This document shows, in pieces, positions 52,931 through 62,652 of a stretch of DNA of 64,000 nt (position 1 is the first letter of the stretch; each line of letters starts with the position of its first letter). The position numbers were made by a program, and so were the translations under genes. Below the pieces are notes generated by a model. That model worked only from the letters and a program-made list of their open reading frames with translations. It was not told the DNA's origin and did no database searches. Origin of the DNA: UBA8401 sp041665525 (GTDB lineage: Bacteria > Bacteroidota > Ignavibacteria > UBA10030 > UBA8401); contig JBAYIS010000006.1 of NCBI GenBank assembly GCA_041665525.1, positions 1 to 64,000 of the forward strand, read 5' to 3'.

Positions 52931-53958
52931 TTGAGGACGGTAGAATAGACAGCCAGTGTCTTTTCTGCGACACGGCTCCAAAGATATTCGCGCTTCATCC
53001 GTTCTTTCAACGCGGGATTAAGAGGAGAATTGAGTTCTTTCATAATACCATCTCTAATAGAAGAAACAGATGTCGGTTCTACATATGTCACCATAGTTTC
53101 AAAATAATCTTTCGTGCCGCCGTACGGAGTGATCACTATTTTGGAGCCGGAAAGAGCCGCTTCCAGGGCAGCAATTCCCGGTGTTTCAAACTGCGCGGGA
53201 AGTGCGAACAGGTTTGACGCTGCATACGCAGAAGCAAGCATTTCAGAATTACTGTCCAATCCGGGGATGATAAGGATATTCTTTGCCTCTTTGGCTTCGG
53301 CAATACACTGCTTAGCATAAGGAGAATCCGTGATCTTTCCGATGATAACCGCGGGATAATCGATCTGTTTCAATGCGCGAATAAGATTAAGCACGTTCTT
53401 GCGCATCGGACCGATATGGCCTACATTCAGGATGAAGTTTTCCAGTCCATATTTCTTTTTAAACAGTGAAGGATCGCCGAATTCGAACCGCGGATCGACA
53501 CCATTGGGAACGACGGTGATCTTTTTTTTCGGTATCCCGAGTCCCCGCTCTACCAGCCGTCCCTCGTCCGTTGTGTTTGGCAGAACTGCTTTAGACCATT
53601 CGCATACCTGGCGGGAAAACTCATAGTTTGTCCAGATGCCGGTGCGAACTTTTTTGAGCAAAGAATTGAATTTGAGTGCTGTTCTAATGACAAGCGGCGA
53701 ATGTCTCGTGTAAAAAATGGAGGATGTGACGAACGGAATATCAAAACTGTTGAACGTCATGGCGAGATGATGGGTCGCGAGATTTGCCGAAAAAAGATGC
53801 ACCAGATCTGTCGATTGTCTCCCAAAGTCTTCCCAGGGATTCAATAAGGAAACTTCCACGCCGAGTTTTTCAAGTTCTGCCTTGGTCTGCAGTACCTGCA
53901 CTCGAGGTCCGCCATGGATCATGGAAAGTGATTCGTAGCAAGCAAATGTAATTTTCAT
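52927..53958 (-). CDS. GT4-type glycosyltransferase
   Basis: A 343-residue GT-B retaining glycosyltransferase. FACYESLSMIHGGPRVQVLQ (~4-23) is the acceptor-side glycine loop, and VVPNGVDPRFEFGD near 152 plus LPAQFETPGIAALEAALSG near 255-273 is the EX7E donor-binding motif of the family. These enzymes build cell-surface glycans from nucleotide sugars. It overlaps both neighbours by four bases and belongs to one operon with them. Confidence 0.88.
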   Translation of the reverse strand: MKITFACYESLSMIHGGPRVQVLQTKAELEKLGVEVSLLNPWEDFGRQSTDLVHLFSANLATHHLAMTFNSFDIPFVTSSIFYTRHSPLVIRTALKFNSLLKKVRTGIWTNYEFSRQVCEWSKAVLPNTTDEGRLVERGLGIPKKKITVVPNGVDPRFEFGDPSLFKKKYGLENFILNVGHIGPMRKNVLNLIRALKQIDYPAVIIGKITDSPYAKQCIAEAKEAKNILIIPGLDSNSEMLASAYAASNLFALPAQFETPGIAALEAALSGSKIVITPYGGTKDYFETMVTYVEPTSVSSIRDGIMKELNSPLNPALKERMKREYLWSRVAEKTLAVYSTVLK

Positions 53959-55493
53959 TCTGTCGTTTTAATCCACCAGTCTAAAGCATTGTGAATATAG
54001 TGTCGGATATTTCGTTCACGTGTCCGCAAAATATCGTGCGGTGTGTCCGGCGGTGCCGGTGCTTCATGCCATTGCAACTCATCTACTCGCACGGTTCCGG
54101 ATGGAAGGAGGAAAGCCTCTTTGCCGCCGCGGAGTGAAATCCTGACGTATGTATCTGCCCCGGCATATTGTCCTTCCAAAGCTATCGATCCATCTTCCAC
54201 TTGAGCAGAGAATGATGCTGCCTGTCTGCGCTTCCACCATCGAGCATACTCACCATAGGAAAGTTTCAGAAGATGTTTGCTGTTAATATATCGAAAAACT
54301 TCCTGAAAGACTTCGTTCGTGCCATGTCCGGGATGATGATACAAACAAACAGGTTCGCGGCAAAGGATTTTATGATTGATCACTGAAAGAAAATACTCCA
54401 TCATCTCCTGCGAACTCATTTGTTCACGGCGCATGTTGCCGATGCAACAGGGATGGACGGGAAGTTGCACGACCGGCGAGAAAGATCCGTCGATGATCGG
54501 ATAGGAAGGAAGATCATCGTAGTTGTACGCGAATTCCGACGAATATTCCAGGCCGAGTTCCTGAAATGCCTTCCCGAGTCCTGAATTCCATGCTCCCGTC
54601 GGGGCAGCTATTCCGTGCGGATCCATTCCTTGATGTCTTAACAGGCAAAGAGCTTTGTCGAAGTTTTCTCTGTTCAATGCTTTGCTCTTCGAAACTGTGT
54701 GGTCATAACAATGGACGCCGATCTCTTGAGTTTTGAACTTCGTAAAATACTTCAGCCACAATTCATGGCTCTTCACATCCAGGAACCACGTTGTCGGGAT
54801 GGAATACAGTTCGCTCAATCGGAATATCTCTTCAATCTGCAATTGCGTCCCTTTATCGGAATCAATCCGAAAGGTGAACAATGTTTGATGGTCACTTGGA
54901 TAGAACCATTTATGGACGAACGGAAGATTCCGCGAGTGGTGAAGAAATTCCAGGAACGATTGAACAATCTGACGCACAGATGAACGAGATCGTTTGGCGA
55001 CTATTTCATTTGGGAGACGTGATCGCCTTGCATAAAATCCTCTTCGCATCGCTTCGGTATCGGAATACAGCAATGGGATATTGATGCCAAGATACGCATT
55101 CAAACCATTTTCAATACGGTCCGTTGCGGTCAAAGAGTCTCTATCGAAAACATAAGCATTGTTATACAAATCCAAAATATCCGTATAACAATATTCATTT
55201 CTGTTCTGAGGTGCGAGCGAAAATATAAATCGCCGGGAAGTCGATTTTTTAAGAATTTGTTGTTCCTCTTCCGGTGTAAAGAGTACTGCACCGCCGGAAC
55301 GGACATAGTGATCCAATTCCGCAATTTCTATGCTTGTGATCGGACGATTAACGATCAATACTGAAAAAGAGTTCGGTGTGAGCTGAAAAACCGATTCGAG
55401 TGAAGTCCAATCTACACCGATCTGATCCAGCAGCGATATCCATTCTGGTACTGCAGCGAGAATTCCTATTTTCAAGTGTATGGGATTATTCAT
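53955..55493 (-). CDS. polysaccharide deacetylase-like protein
   Basis: A 512-residue protein. The central part (~208-390) has a polysaccharide deacetylase-like (CE4/NodB-type) barrel: FTFRIDSDKG near 217 with the acidic metal or base residue, IGVHCYDHTVSKSK near 264-277 with HxxxH-like His residues, GIAAPTGAWNSG near 301 and CLYHHPGHG near 385. The N-terminal ~190 residues are a Rossmann-like domain, while the C-terminal ~90 are beta-rich. It may remove acetyl groups from a surface polysaccharide. Start and stop both overlap glycosyltransferase genes, which supports work on the same glycan. Confidence 0.72.
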   Translation of the reverse strand: MNNPIHLKIGILAAVPEWISLLDQIGVDWTSLESVFQLTPNSFSVLIVNRPITSIEIAELDHYVRSGGAVLFTPEEEQQILKKSTSRRFIFSLAPQNRNEYCYTDILDLYNNAYVFDRDSLTATDRIENGLNAYLGINIPLLYSDTEAMRRGFYARRSRLPNEIVAKRSRSSVRQIVQSFLEFLHHSRNLPFVHKWFYPSDHQTLFTFRIDSDKGTQLQIEEIFRLSELYSIPTTWFLDVKSHELWLKYFTKFKTQEIGVHCYDHTVSKSKALNRENFDKALCLLRHQGMDPHGIAAPTGAWNSGLGKAFQELGLEYSSEFAYNYDDLPSYPIIDGSFSPVVQLPVHPCCIGNMRREQMSSQEMMEYFLSVINHKILCREPVCLYHHPGHGTNEVFQEVFRYINSKHLLKLSYGEYARWWKRRQAASFSAQVEDGSIALEGQYAGADTYVRISLRGGKEAFLLPSGTVRVDELQWHEAPAPPDTPHDILRTRERNIRHYIHNALDWWIKTTE

Positions 55494-56496
55494 GGTACAG
55501 AGACATGATAATATTCTTTAAAGCGGATTCACGCAAACCAAGGGAAAAGTGGCTGATGATTCTTTCACGGGCAGCTAACGCAGGCCCGCTCATGAATCCT
55601 TTCAGTATTTCCGCAGAGGCTGCCGCAGTGTCATTAAAAGAAATAACGGCACCGGTTGAACCGATCACTGTTGGAATACCCCCAACGTTTGTACCGACCG
55701 GATAACATTCACAGAGCATTGCTTCACAGATGGTGCTTCCCAGTGCCTCCCGCATGGATGGCTGGAAATAGACTTGTGCACATTGATACAGTCCCAATAA
55801 CTCTTCCGGCGGCACTATGCCATAACTTCTAACATTCTCCGGCGGAGGGAATTGCCGTTTTACGGTTTCTGAAAGTCCCACGAGCACGAATGATGTTTCC
55901 GGCATCGCTCGCGCGACGGTATATAAAAAATCAATTCCCTTTATCTTAAACCGGGTGAGATCACCGCATGCGGCTACAGTGAGAACTAACTTCTCTTTTT
56001 TAATCGAACCAGGAATCCAAAACTGTTCATTATGTCCGGTCGGCAGGACGGAAATATTTTTACCGTCATACCGGGAGAGGGTCATCGCATCTTTTTTGAT
56101 CGACGAATCTACTGCCAGTACGATATCGGCATGCGTGATGCCATATCTCACGATAACTGATTTCCACCGACTGTTCCAGATGCCGTAGTGAGCCTCTGGA
56201 AGTTTAGCGACATCCACACCGCCCAGAATCAATACCGAACGCTTTCCGAAAAGTTTTGTGAAGAAAATCAGAATGGAAGAATAGACGGAAGCAAACCAGG
56301 AGAATGTCAGGTCCGCAGCCGGTAACACAAAAAGATATCGGAAAAAGGCCACTGTCCCCGACGCGATAACATCGGTAACTCGAAAATGCGCTCGAAGTAG
56401 TTGGAGATCTTCACGGATAAACGATGCGTTGAATGTTGCAGTGAACAATATGGATGGTTTTTTGTCCACGCAAAACAGTCTACAAAAAGAAGACAA
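55486..56496 (-). CDS. GT4-type glycosyltransferase
   Basis: A 336-residue GT4-like enzyme. ILFTATFNASFIREDLQLL near residue 16 begins it; the donor site is YFQPSMREALGSTICEAMLC near 243-262 (EX7E type), preceded by SVLPTGHNEQFW near 158. It overlaps the deacetylase-like gene and the PorV-like gene upstream (56480-57367). The extended N-terminus before the first strand has a few Cys and may not be used. One of a set of at least four transferases in this operon region. Confidence 0.85.
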   Translation of the reverse strand: MSSFCRLFCVDKKPSILFTATFNASFIREDLQLLRAHFRVTDVIASGTVAFFRYLFVLPAADLTFSWFASVYSSILIFFTKLFGKRSVLILGGVDVAKLPEAHYGIWNSRWKSVIVRYGITHADIVLAVDSSIKKDAMTLSRYDGKNISVLPTGHNEQFWIPGSIKKEKLVLTVAACGDLTRFKIKGIDFLYTVARAMPETSFVLVGLSETVKRQFPPPENVRSYGIVPPEELLGLYQCAQVYFQPSMREALGSTICEAMLCECYPVGTNVGGIPTVIGSTGAVISFNDTAAASAEILKGFMSGPALAARERIISHFSLGLRESALKNIIMSLYHE

Positions 56497-57367
56497 GCGA
56501 AAACGTGTGGTTCGGGGAAAAGGTACCGCTCATAGGAACAAATGCATAATCAAATCGAATAATGCCGTACTGTACGCCGAGTCCGGTAGAGAAAGATTTC
56601 GTTTCGTATCCGGACTGGTAACCGGCGCGGACCATCAACAGCGATTGATAGGACAATTCACCGCCGCAATGGAAATGCGTTCCGTCATCATCAAGAGTTT
56701 TTACAACATCGGCACTGCCAAAGAGCGAAACATCAGTCGAAATATTTGTTCCATATGAACCACCGAGACGGAGTGTGGAGGGGAGCGGCGAGGATTCGGA
56801 ACGTAACACGCCCATGGTGCCAATGTTGAGGATGCTGATGCCAGCGCGGATTTCCTTGGTAATGGAATACATCATTCCAGCGTCGAATGCGTATCCGCTT
56901 GCTTCATCAATGTAAATCTTTTCATATAACAACTTTCCCGATACACCCACGGCAAGATCGTTCATCGGTGCGAATGCAACTCCGGCACTCAACGCGGCAT
57001 TGCGAGCATTGAAAGTCCCTTCCGATTCACCCGGCCGTTGACGGATTTCAATATTGGAAACGCTGGTGGTGAGTGCAGAGATACCGACAGTGATTGTTTC
57101 GCCGGGAAGTGTCGTTCCAAGGTAATCGGTTGCCACATCAGCAAATCCCTGGCGATGACTGAGCAGCAATTGACGCCGATCCGAGAAATGGATTGAGGCC
57201 GGATTATAAAAAAAGGAAGAATGATCGTTCGTCACAGAGGTAAATGCTTCTCCCATCGCGGACGATCGTGCGTCGGTTCCGGTCTTTAAAAAAGGGAGTC
57301 CCGTGTTGACATTTTGCGGCAACGCATAGGAAGTGGTGAGAATAAAGAAAGCGATGAAAGTTTTCAT
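56480..57367 (-). CDS. PorV/PorQ-family outer-membrane protein
   Basis: A 295-residue outer-membrane beta-barrel with signal peptide (TFIAFFILTTSYALPQ) and the family's early motif GTDARSSAMGEAFTSV (~31-46), then NPASIHFSDRRQLLLSHRQG. Repeated amphipathic strands run to the terminal F-V-F-F-L. PorV shuttles type IX secretion substrates from the translocon to the attachment complex; PorQ-like proteins may help retain them. The next gene upstream on this strand encodes a related protein. Confidence 0.85.
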   Translation of the reverse strand: MKTFIAFFILTTSYALPQNVNTGLPFLKTGTDARSSAMGEAFTSVTNDHSSFFYNPASIHFSDRRQLLLSHRQGFADVATDYLGTTLPGETITVGISALTTSVSNIEIRQRPGESEGTFNARNAALSAGVAFAPMNDLAVGVSGKLLYEKIYIDEASGYAFDAGMMYSITKEIRAGISILNIGTMGVLRSESSPLPSTLRLGGSYGTNISTDVSLFGSADVVKTLDDDGTHFHCGGELSYQSLLMVRAGYQSGYETKSFSTGLGVQYGIIRFDYAFVPMSGTFSPNHTFSLVFFL

Positions 57368-57369
57368 TG

Positions 57370-58347
57370 TCAGTTGAATCGTACCGTAAGTGAAATCACA
57401 TGTAGGGAAAAGAGTCCGTACGGCTCAAGAATATACGCATAATTTACCGACGGTTTCCATGGCGTATAGTCTGTTCGCAATGTAAATCCGAAAGAAGGAT
57501 GCGCTTGGTTGGCATCATCCAGATTCCAACCGTCGATGCCGCCGCGGATCGTTAACTGTTCGATCGGCATGAATTCGCCTCCAATGCGGACGATGGTGGT
57601 GGAGAGACTGCTCCGTTCAATTTCAGCGGCAATTAAGCCGTCGTATTCTTCCAAAAGATATGAAACACCAACAGCCTGCCGGACTGGGAATTTTTCGATC
57701 GTTGAATTTCCGGATTGGCCGTACAATTTTGACGTATCCCATCGATATTTTGTATTAAAATCCTTGAACACGCCGGCCAGTGTCAACCGCGGTGTGAGCG
57801 GATAGACGATGCCGAAATCGAAACCGACTGTTGTGGAGGAAAGATCGTTGAACAGGGAATAGTAGTACATTTTTGTGGTCATACCGATGGAGATTTTTCG
57901 AATGCGAAGGCCGAAAGAGAGAGAAAACTGATTTTCTGAAACAGAATATCTTTCCGTCGGGAAACCGTCAATGTCCCTTCCGTCAATATCCGTTGTGCCG
58001 GAGTTGATGATGCCGAACGATACACCGGCATTGGTGTCAATCGGCTGCGAATAATAGAGCACATTTAAATTGCGGTCGAGTGAAAGAATGCCGTAAGAGA
58101 GTGAAGCAGTGCGTTCCTTCAGCAACGGCACCATGCCGGGATTATAATGACCGGAATTCTCGCCTGATTTCACCGCGATCATCGCATTTCCTAATCCCAT
58201 TCCGCGCGCGCCAAATCCCATTCGGGAAAAGACACCCGGGCTGCCGGCCATTTGTGCAGTGGAAAGCGAAGTCAGCACCAGCAGTAAGGTGGAAAGTATT
58301 TTTTTTCTATTTAATGACAAGTATTTTTCCCCAGCGTGGTTCATCAT
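57370..58347 (-). CDS. PorV/PorQ-family outer-membrane protein
   Basis: A 325-residue protein. I start at ATG 58347 (MNHAG...), since the track start 58428 would prefix 27 residues that fit no signal peptide. From there a signal-like stretch ILSTLLLVLTSLSTAQ precedes GFGARGMGLGNAMIAVKSG (~49-67), the PorV/UPF0164 hallmark, and then NPGMVPLLKERTASLSYG. The end ISLTVRFN is barrel-like. Its first 41 bases overlap the upstream T9SS cargo gene. The two PorV-like genes are separated by two bases and probably form one transcript with that cargo. Confidence 0.85.
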   Translation of the reverse strand: MMNHAGEKYLSLNRKKILSTLLLVLTSLSTAQMAGSPGVFSRMGFGARGMGLGNAMIAVKSGENSGHYNPGMVPLLKERTASLSYGILSLDRNLNVLYYSQPIDTNAGVSFGIINSGTTDIDGRDIDGFPTERYSVSENQFSLSFGLRIRKISIGMTTKMYYYSLFNDLSSTTVGFDFGIVYPLTPRLTLAGVFKDFNTKYRWDTSKLYGQSGNSTIEKFPVRQAVGVSYLLEEYDGLIAAEIERSSLSTTIVRIGGEFMPIEQLTIRGGIDGWNLDDANQAHPSFGFTLRTDYTPWKPSVNYAYILEPYGLFSLHVISLTVRFN

Positions 58348-59863
58348 TATCGACAGCGAGCTGATAAAAGTAGATACCGTTCGACACAAAAATATTCTGC
58401 TCATCCCGTCCGTTCCATATCTCGTCATGTTCTCGACCTGGTTCGCGCGGCACAGAACTGACGACGGTTTTCACGAGATTCATTCCAAAATCAAAAATGC
58501 GGATCGAAACATTTGCTGCACCGGCTTTGCCGGTTGAATAATGGATCCGGACAATCTCATCATCCGGTGCGAATGGATTAGGATAGGCATACGTTTCAGA
58601 TGCCGTTGCCGGTGAAACCGATGCATGCAGGATGTTCCATTTTGCACCGAATGGAGATCCAATGTTGTCAATCGACTTCACCAATCCGTCACCTCCGCCA
58701 AACCACACAGTGTCCCCATACGCACCAGCCGAAAAGAATTTCGTTTGTGTATATCGCTGACGGGTTACGTGATCGTAAATCGATCCTGTCTGTGTCCACG
58801 ATACGCCGAAATCGGTCGAGCGAAACGCACCGTTATCCGTCGGGACATATACCGTATCTCCTTTGAACCCGAAATTGTGCGGGAATTCACCGAGCAGCAC
58901 TTGTTTCCACGATGTACCACCGTCCTGGGTAAAACTAACACCGCGCTTTTCTGTGTTATCATTAGCGTTGATCGTTGCGGCCCATATCGTGTTCTTTGAT
59001 CCTTTTTGTCCCCCGATCGCTACGATGAAATTTCCGGAAATAGGATTGATCTGCGTCTGTTTGGAAAACTTCGTCCATGAGGATCCTCTGTCCGTTGTCT
59101 TATTGATGCCGCCGGCAGATCCGATCCAGATGATGGAATCAGTCTCAGCATAGACAGAGAATACCCGGTGATTATAATTGTTTTGCAGTCCGAGCGCACC
59201 GCCAGAAGGAGACAGGTCGAATACAAGGGAGTCGTTCGGTCCAATCGACGTCAAGTTATCGGGAGGGAGAATCACACGCTGCCAGCTTTTACCTGTGTCA
59301 GTCGAAACACGCGCCATACCTGCAAAGGAGCAGATGTAAACCGCATTCCCGGCGACGGCAATATCATAGGTGATATTGTTGATCGCGGTCGTAATGCCGA
59401 GTGCCCGGATTGTACTTTTAGAATTCCAGAATAATGTGTCGACGTTCCTGGAATCCACCGGTTGACCAATGATGCGCCAGGTTTCTCCGCCGTCGGACGA
59501 ATACCGCAAGCCGCTTCCTTCCGGAAGCGACTGGTCGTTTTTTTCGACAGAGTGGGCGGTGGCAACCCAAACATCGCTTCCATTGACGGCAATCGCTGAG
59601 ACATCTTCAATGCCGAACTCCGGAGTGTTGTAATAATTTTTCCAGCTTCGTCCGCCGTCGACCGACCTGCTGACTCCTTTTCCGGTACCAAGCCAGACCG
59701 TATCGTGACGAATGATAATATCCGTAATGCTGTTGCTTAATTGCATGGTGGAATTCGTACCTGTCGTCGTAATGGAAAAGGATTTTTCGGAAAGGATATG
59801 CGGTTGCGCGAACGCCGAAATTGTGAAAAGGAATGCAAGGAATATTGAGGTGAGTAATTTCAT
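58307..59863 (-). CDS. T9SS-exported WD/BNR-repeat protein
   Basis: A 518-residue secreted protein with signal peptide (LTSIFLAFLFTISAFA) and repeated beta-propeller-like strands with Ser/Asp boxes (SVDGGRSWKN near 68, SSDGGETWRI near 126, STDTGKSWQRV near 186, TTDRGSSWTKF near 258, TQDGGTSWKQV near 313, STDFGVSWTQT near 352), typical of sialidase/BNR-type proteins. C-terminal AYPNPFAPDDEIVRIHYS near 425 and a FlgD-like ending (NGIYFYQLAVDNDEPRW) are a T9SS or related sorting end. It overlaps the PorV-like gene by 41 bases and the lipoprotein gene by four. Confidence 0.85.
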   Translation of the reverse strand: MKLLTSIFLAFLFTISAFAQPHILSEKSFSITTTGTNSTMQLSNSITDIIIRHDTVWLGTGKGVSRSVDGGRSWKNYYNTPEFGIEDVSAIAVNGSDVWVATAHSVEKNDQSLPEGSGLRYSSDGGETWRIIGQPVDSRNVDTLFWNSKSTIRALGITTAINNITYDIAVAGNAVYICSFAGMARVSTDTGKSWQRVILPPDNLTSIGPNDSLVFDLSPSGGALGLQNNYNHRVFSVYAETDSIIWIGSAGGINKTTDRGSSWTKFSKQTQINPISGNFIVAIGGQKGSKNTIWAATINANDNTEKRGVSFTQDGGTSWKQVLLGEFPHNFGFKGDTVYVPTDNGAFRSTDFGVSWTQTGSIYDHVTRQRYTQTKFFSAGAYGDTVWFGGGDGLVKSIDNIGSPFGAKWNILHASVSPATASETYAYPNPFAPDDEIVRIHYSTGKAGAANVSIRIFDFGMNLVKTVVSSVPREPGREHDEIWNGRDEQNIFVSNGIYFYQLAVDNDEPRWGKILVIK

Positions 59864-60714
59864 CGGAAATAGACCCTCTTACTTACCGGCGCTGAAGATG
59901 AGTCAGATTGATCGACGGCAGTGATGATGAAATCCCGTTCGATATCCTTCCTCGTATCGCTTGGGACCGGGATCGTAAAAGTATAGATCCCGTCATTGGC
60001 GACAAGGTCGCCGCTGGAAATTTTAAACGGCTCTACGGCAACTGTTCCGCCGTCATCATACATTTGCCATATGCTTGCAACGGTTCCTTCAATAGGGCGG
60101 AAGATCGTTAATGTTACGGACATAATATCTGACATCCCGTTTGCATCGTTCACTGCGGCAGAAACTTTCACTAGTTCCGTTACGCCGGCAGAGGGGACAA
60201 AGATAGTATCCGGAGCAGTAAGATTCGAAACGGCAGGATTATCATTCACCGTGTTGAATATCTTTAAAGGAAGCGAAACCAACGTGCTTGCATATCCGGA
60301 CTTATCAACTGTTTGTAACTGGATTTGATATGTGCCGATAACATCTTTAGGGATCTGAATGGCGACAGCGCCGGTGTATTTGCTGTCTTTGGCCGCTGAA
60401 TCCGGCGATATGCCATCATCAAAAAGCTGAGCGGTTTCTACGAGTTCACCGCCGGGAGAAATGACAGAACATGCAACAGAGGTGATATCGAAGTAACCGT
60501 TCGCATCGGATGCTGAAACGGTGACGATGATCATCGTATCGATTGTTGTACTTCCCGGCGGAAGCAATGCGATATTCAAAGATTTTAGTGAAGCAGCCGC
60601 ATTGTTGATGACCGGTGGGTAGAGCTCTGTTGTCACGGAAGTATCCTCGGGAAGAGAGCATCCGGACATCCATGCTGTCAGGAACAGTACTATGTGAACC
60701 AGTTGTTTTGTCAT
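59860..60714 (-). CDS. lipoprotein with Ig-like beta domains
   Basis: A 284-residue lipoprotein: the signal HIVLFLTAWMSGC ends in a lipobox with Cys at residue 19. The rest (~20-284) has three beta-rich repeats, each with a DANG-type turn (VSASDANGYFDITSV near 68, VNDANGMSDIMSVTL near 185), so it looks like a stack of Ig/cadherin-like domains. It is likely anchored to the outer membrane. Its stop overlaps the start of the BNR-repeat cargo (ATGA), so it may help export or hold it. No enzymatic motif. Confidence 0.78.
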   Translation of the reverse strand: MTKQLVHIVLFLTAWMSGCSLPEDTSVTTELYPPVINNAAASLKSLNIALLPPGSTTIDTMIIVTVSASDANGYFDITSVACSVISPGGELVETAQLFDDGISPDSAAKDSKYTGAVAIQIPKDVIGTYQIQLQTVDKSGYASTLVSLPLKIFNTVNDNPAVSNLTAPDTIFVPSAGVTELVKVSAAVNDANGMSDIMSVTLTIFRPIEGTVASIWQMYDDGGTVAVEPFKISSGDLVANDGIYTFTIPVPSDTRKDIERDFIITAVDQSDSSSAPVSKRVYFR

Positions 60715-60721
60715 TTCACTT

Positions 60722-60752
60722 CAAAAAAAAACCGAGGCTTTATCCTCGGTTT
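60722..60752 (-). terminator. terminator of the site-2 protease gene
   Basis: On the minus strand, a 9-bp stem (AAACCGAGG / CCTCGGTTT, plus-strand 60729-60737 / 60744-60752) with a 6-base loop is followed by a T-run (plus-strand As at 60723-60731). It lies about 140 bases after the protease gene and just before the lipoprotein gene. Confidence 0.85.
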
Positions 60753-60891
60753 GAATAAAGCACTCTGCAATGAAAAAGTTGTTCGTTGATGAACCGTGTT
60801 TCGATGTTGTTGTAGCGAACTTTTCTATGGCAGACTGCTCATGTAATTGAATTCTTGAATAATGATAGCGAAAAATGGTTCCAGAGTCAAA

Positions 60892-61824
60892 CTAAAAACC
60901 AAGGTTGAACGGCACCGGTGAAAAACTCAGCACGAGAATGCCGAAAGTGAACCAACCGATCAAGCGGCGGTTCGGATCGAGTTCTGTTTCATCATCCACC
61001 GGCGGATGATACAATTTTACAAAGAAAAGGAGAATCAGTGTCCAAAAGATCCAGCCGGTCCATCCGTAGGCAGATTCAATCCCGAGCAAAGGTAGGAATC
61101 CGGCAGCTCCAAGCAGGAAGATTAGGCCGAATGCCACGTTCGATACCATTTTATGCTTTTCGCCGAACATTGTATAGGAGAGATGTCCGCCGTCCAATTG
61201 ACCCACCGGTATTAAATTCATTGCGGTGACAAACAATCCGAACCATCCGGTGCAGAGATACGGATAATGATACATTTCGGACATCGGAGGTATGAACTCT
61301 GTTGCACCGTTGGCAAGGGTAACGGAAAGGAAATTATAGAGGAGAGATGATCCGAAACTCAATCCTGTCCCTTGCTGAGTCTGGTCGAAATATTCAGGAT
61401 GGATCTGAAGAATGAATTCCTTTCCCGGCAGATGCGTGAAACCGTATGCCAACACGATGAGAGTGGCGACAAATCCGGCAATCGGGCCGGCGACGCCAAT
61501 ATCGAACATCACTTTCTTGGATGGTACCGCAGATTGTGTCTTAATCACAGCGCCGAGCGTTCCAAAATTCAGAAATCCCGGCAACGACGGTGTTGGAATA
61601 TAGAATGGCAATGTCGCATCAACACCATGATATCGTGCGGCGAAATAATGTCCGAATTCATGACAGGTAAGAATGAAGAGAATCGAAACTGAATAAGAGA
61701 GTCCGAGCGGAAAATTCGTTAAATCGAACGGATCGATGTTCAACCAGGATACTCCCGCCACGGTTGTGGTAAAGAATGTTGCGATGAACAGTCCGGTATG
61801 AAGTGCAAATTTTTTGATGGTCAT
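60892..61824 (-). CDS. site-2 protease (M50 family)
   Basis: A 310-residue polytopic membrane protease. The zinc-binding HExxH is in CHEFGHYFAARYHG near residue 54, and the second motif, PVGQLDGGHLSY near 211, supplies the other zinc ligand (Asp) in the ...DGG pattern. Six or so hydrophobic segments surround them. Site-2 proteases cut within membranes, for example to release sigma-factor regulators. There is no anti-sigma gene nearby. Its start is 3 bases from the DUF1207 gene's stop, so they share a transcript. Confidence 0.92.
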   Translation of the reverse strand: MTIKKFALHTGLFIATFFTTTVAGVSWLNIDPFDLTNFPLGLSYSVSILFILTCHEFGHYFAARYHGVDATLPFYIPTPSLPGFLNFGTLGAVIKTQSAVPSKKVMFDIGVAGPIAGFVATLIVLAYGFTHLPGKEFILQIHPEYFDQTQQGTGLSFGSSLLYNFLSVTLANGATEFIPPMSEMYHYPYLCTGWFGLFVTAMNLIPVGQLDGGHLSYTMFGEKHKMVSNVAFGLIFLLGAAGFLPLLGIESAYGWTGWIFWTLILLFFVKLYHPPVDDETELDPNRRLIGWFTFGILVLSFSPVPFNLGF

Positions 61825-61827
61825 GAT

Positions 61828-62652
61828 CTAAAAATCGATGGTGAAACCGACACCGGAATAGACGTCCGTGCGGTCAAAATATTCTCCATGAATGTTGTTT
61901 CCGGAAAAAAAGGTATAAAAGAATTTCGTCCCGCGGCCGTTCCATTCTCCCAGTTTTATTCCGGCATAGATTTCATGTTTTGGCAAAAGATCAGAAAGAG
62001 TGCACTGATATGCGGCAAAGCCGGAAAATAATGTATTGAGTGTATGGTGATATTCTCCGCCTGCATATCCAAACAAGGGATTGATCGTTGTCGGATCGAC
62101 ATGCCAGAGATACACAATGCCAAGATAACCTCGAAAGGTGCGAACGGGTTCATAACCCACGGTCAGATCAAAAAATTCCCTGCTGTAAACCCGGGGATTG
62201 TGTCCGTTTTTCCATCGCCCAAATGAGCCTTCAAAGTGTCCATCCACAAAATGCGCGCTGATGTGGCTCAACCGCAATCGGGACGAGAGGACAGCATGAT
62301 CGAGCGTATCCGCATAATTAATGTTCACGCCAAACAGGTAATCAACGGCATCCACAGGGAAATGAAAGTTTTTCTCTCCCTGCAAAAGCGTATAGGTGAA
62401 AAAATCCGAACCGAAGGTCAGCAGCTGTTGCCCGGTTTCAAAACGGTATTGCACCATATCGACGGAATTGCCGATATCCAAACGTAAACGATTTCCATCC
62501 ATATGCCAGATCAGTCCGAGTCGCGGTTCGAACGTATTTGCCGTGAGAGGTTTGAAAAGCAAAGGGCCGGAAGCGAAAGAGAAACCGTGTTCGGACGGCA
62601 TGGCAACATTTATTATGACCAGAAGGTAAAGAAGGTGGAATACTTTTTTCAT
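61828..62652 (-). CDS. DUF1207-family outer-membrane protein
   Basis: A 274-residue exported protein with a signal-like N-terminus (VFHLLYLLVIINVAMPS) and the DUF1207-type pattern: PLTANTFEPRLGLIWH (~36-51), LRLSHISAHFVDGHFE near 125, then many barrel-like strands ending SGVGFTIDF with a terminal Phe. This fits an outer-membrane barrel of unknown function. Start and stop lie within one to three bases of the neighbours on each side, so it is in the same operon as the PHP protein and the protease. Confidence 0.75.
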   Translation of the reverse strand: MKKVFHLLYLLVIINVAMPSEHGFSFASGPLLFKPLTANTFEPRLGLIWHMDGNRLRLDIGNSVDMVQYRFETGQQLLTFGSDFFTYTLLQGEKNFHFPVDAVDYLFGVNINYADTLDHAVLSSRLRLSHISAHFVDGHFEGSFGRWKNGHNPRVYSREFFDLTVGYEPVRTFRGYLGIVYLWHVDPTTINPLFGYAGGEYHHTLNTLFSGFAAYQCTLSDLLPKHEIYAGIKLGEWNGRGTKFFYTFFSGNNIHGEYFDRTDVYSGVGFTIDF

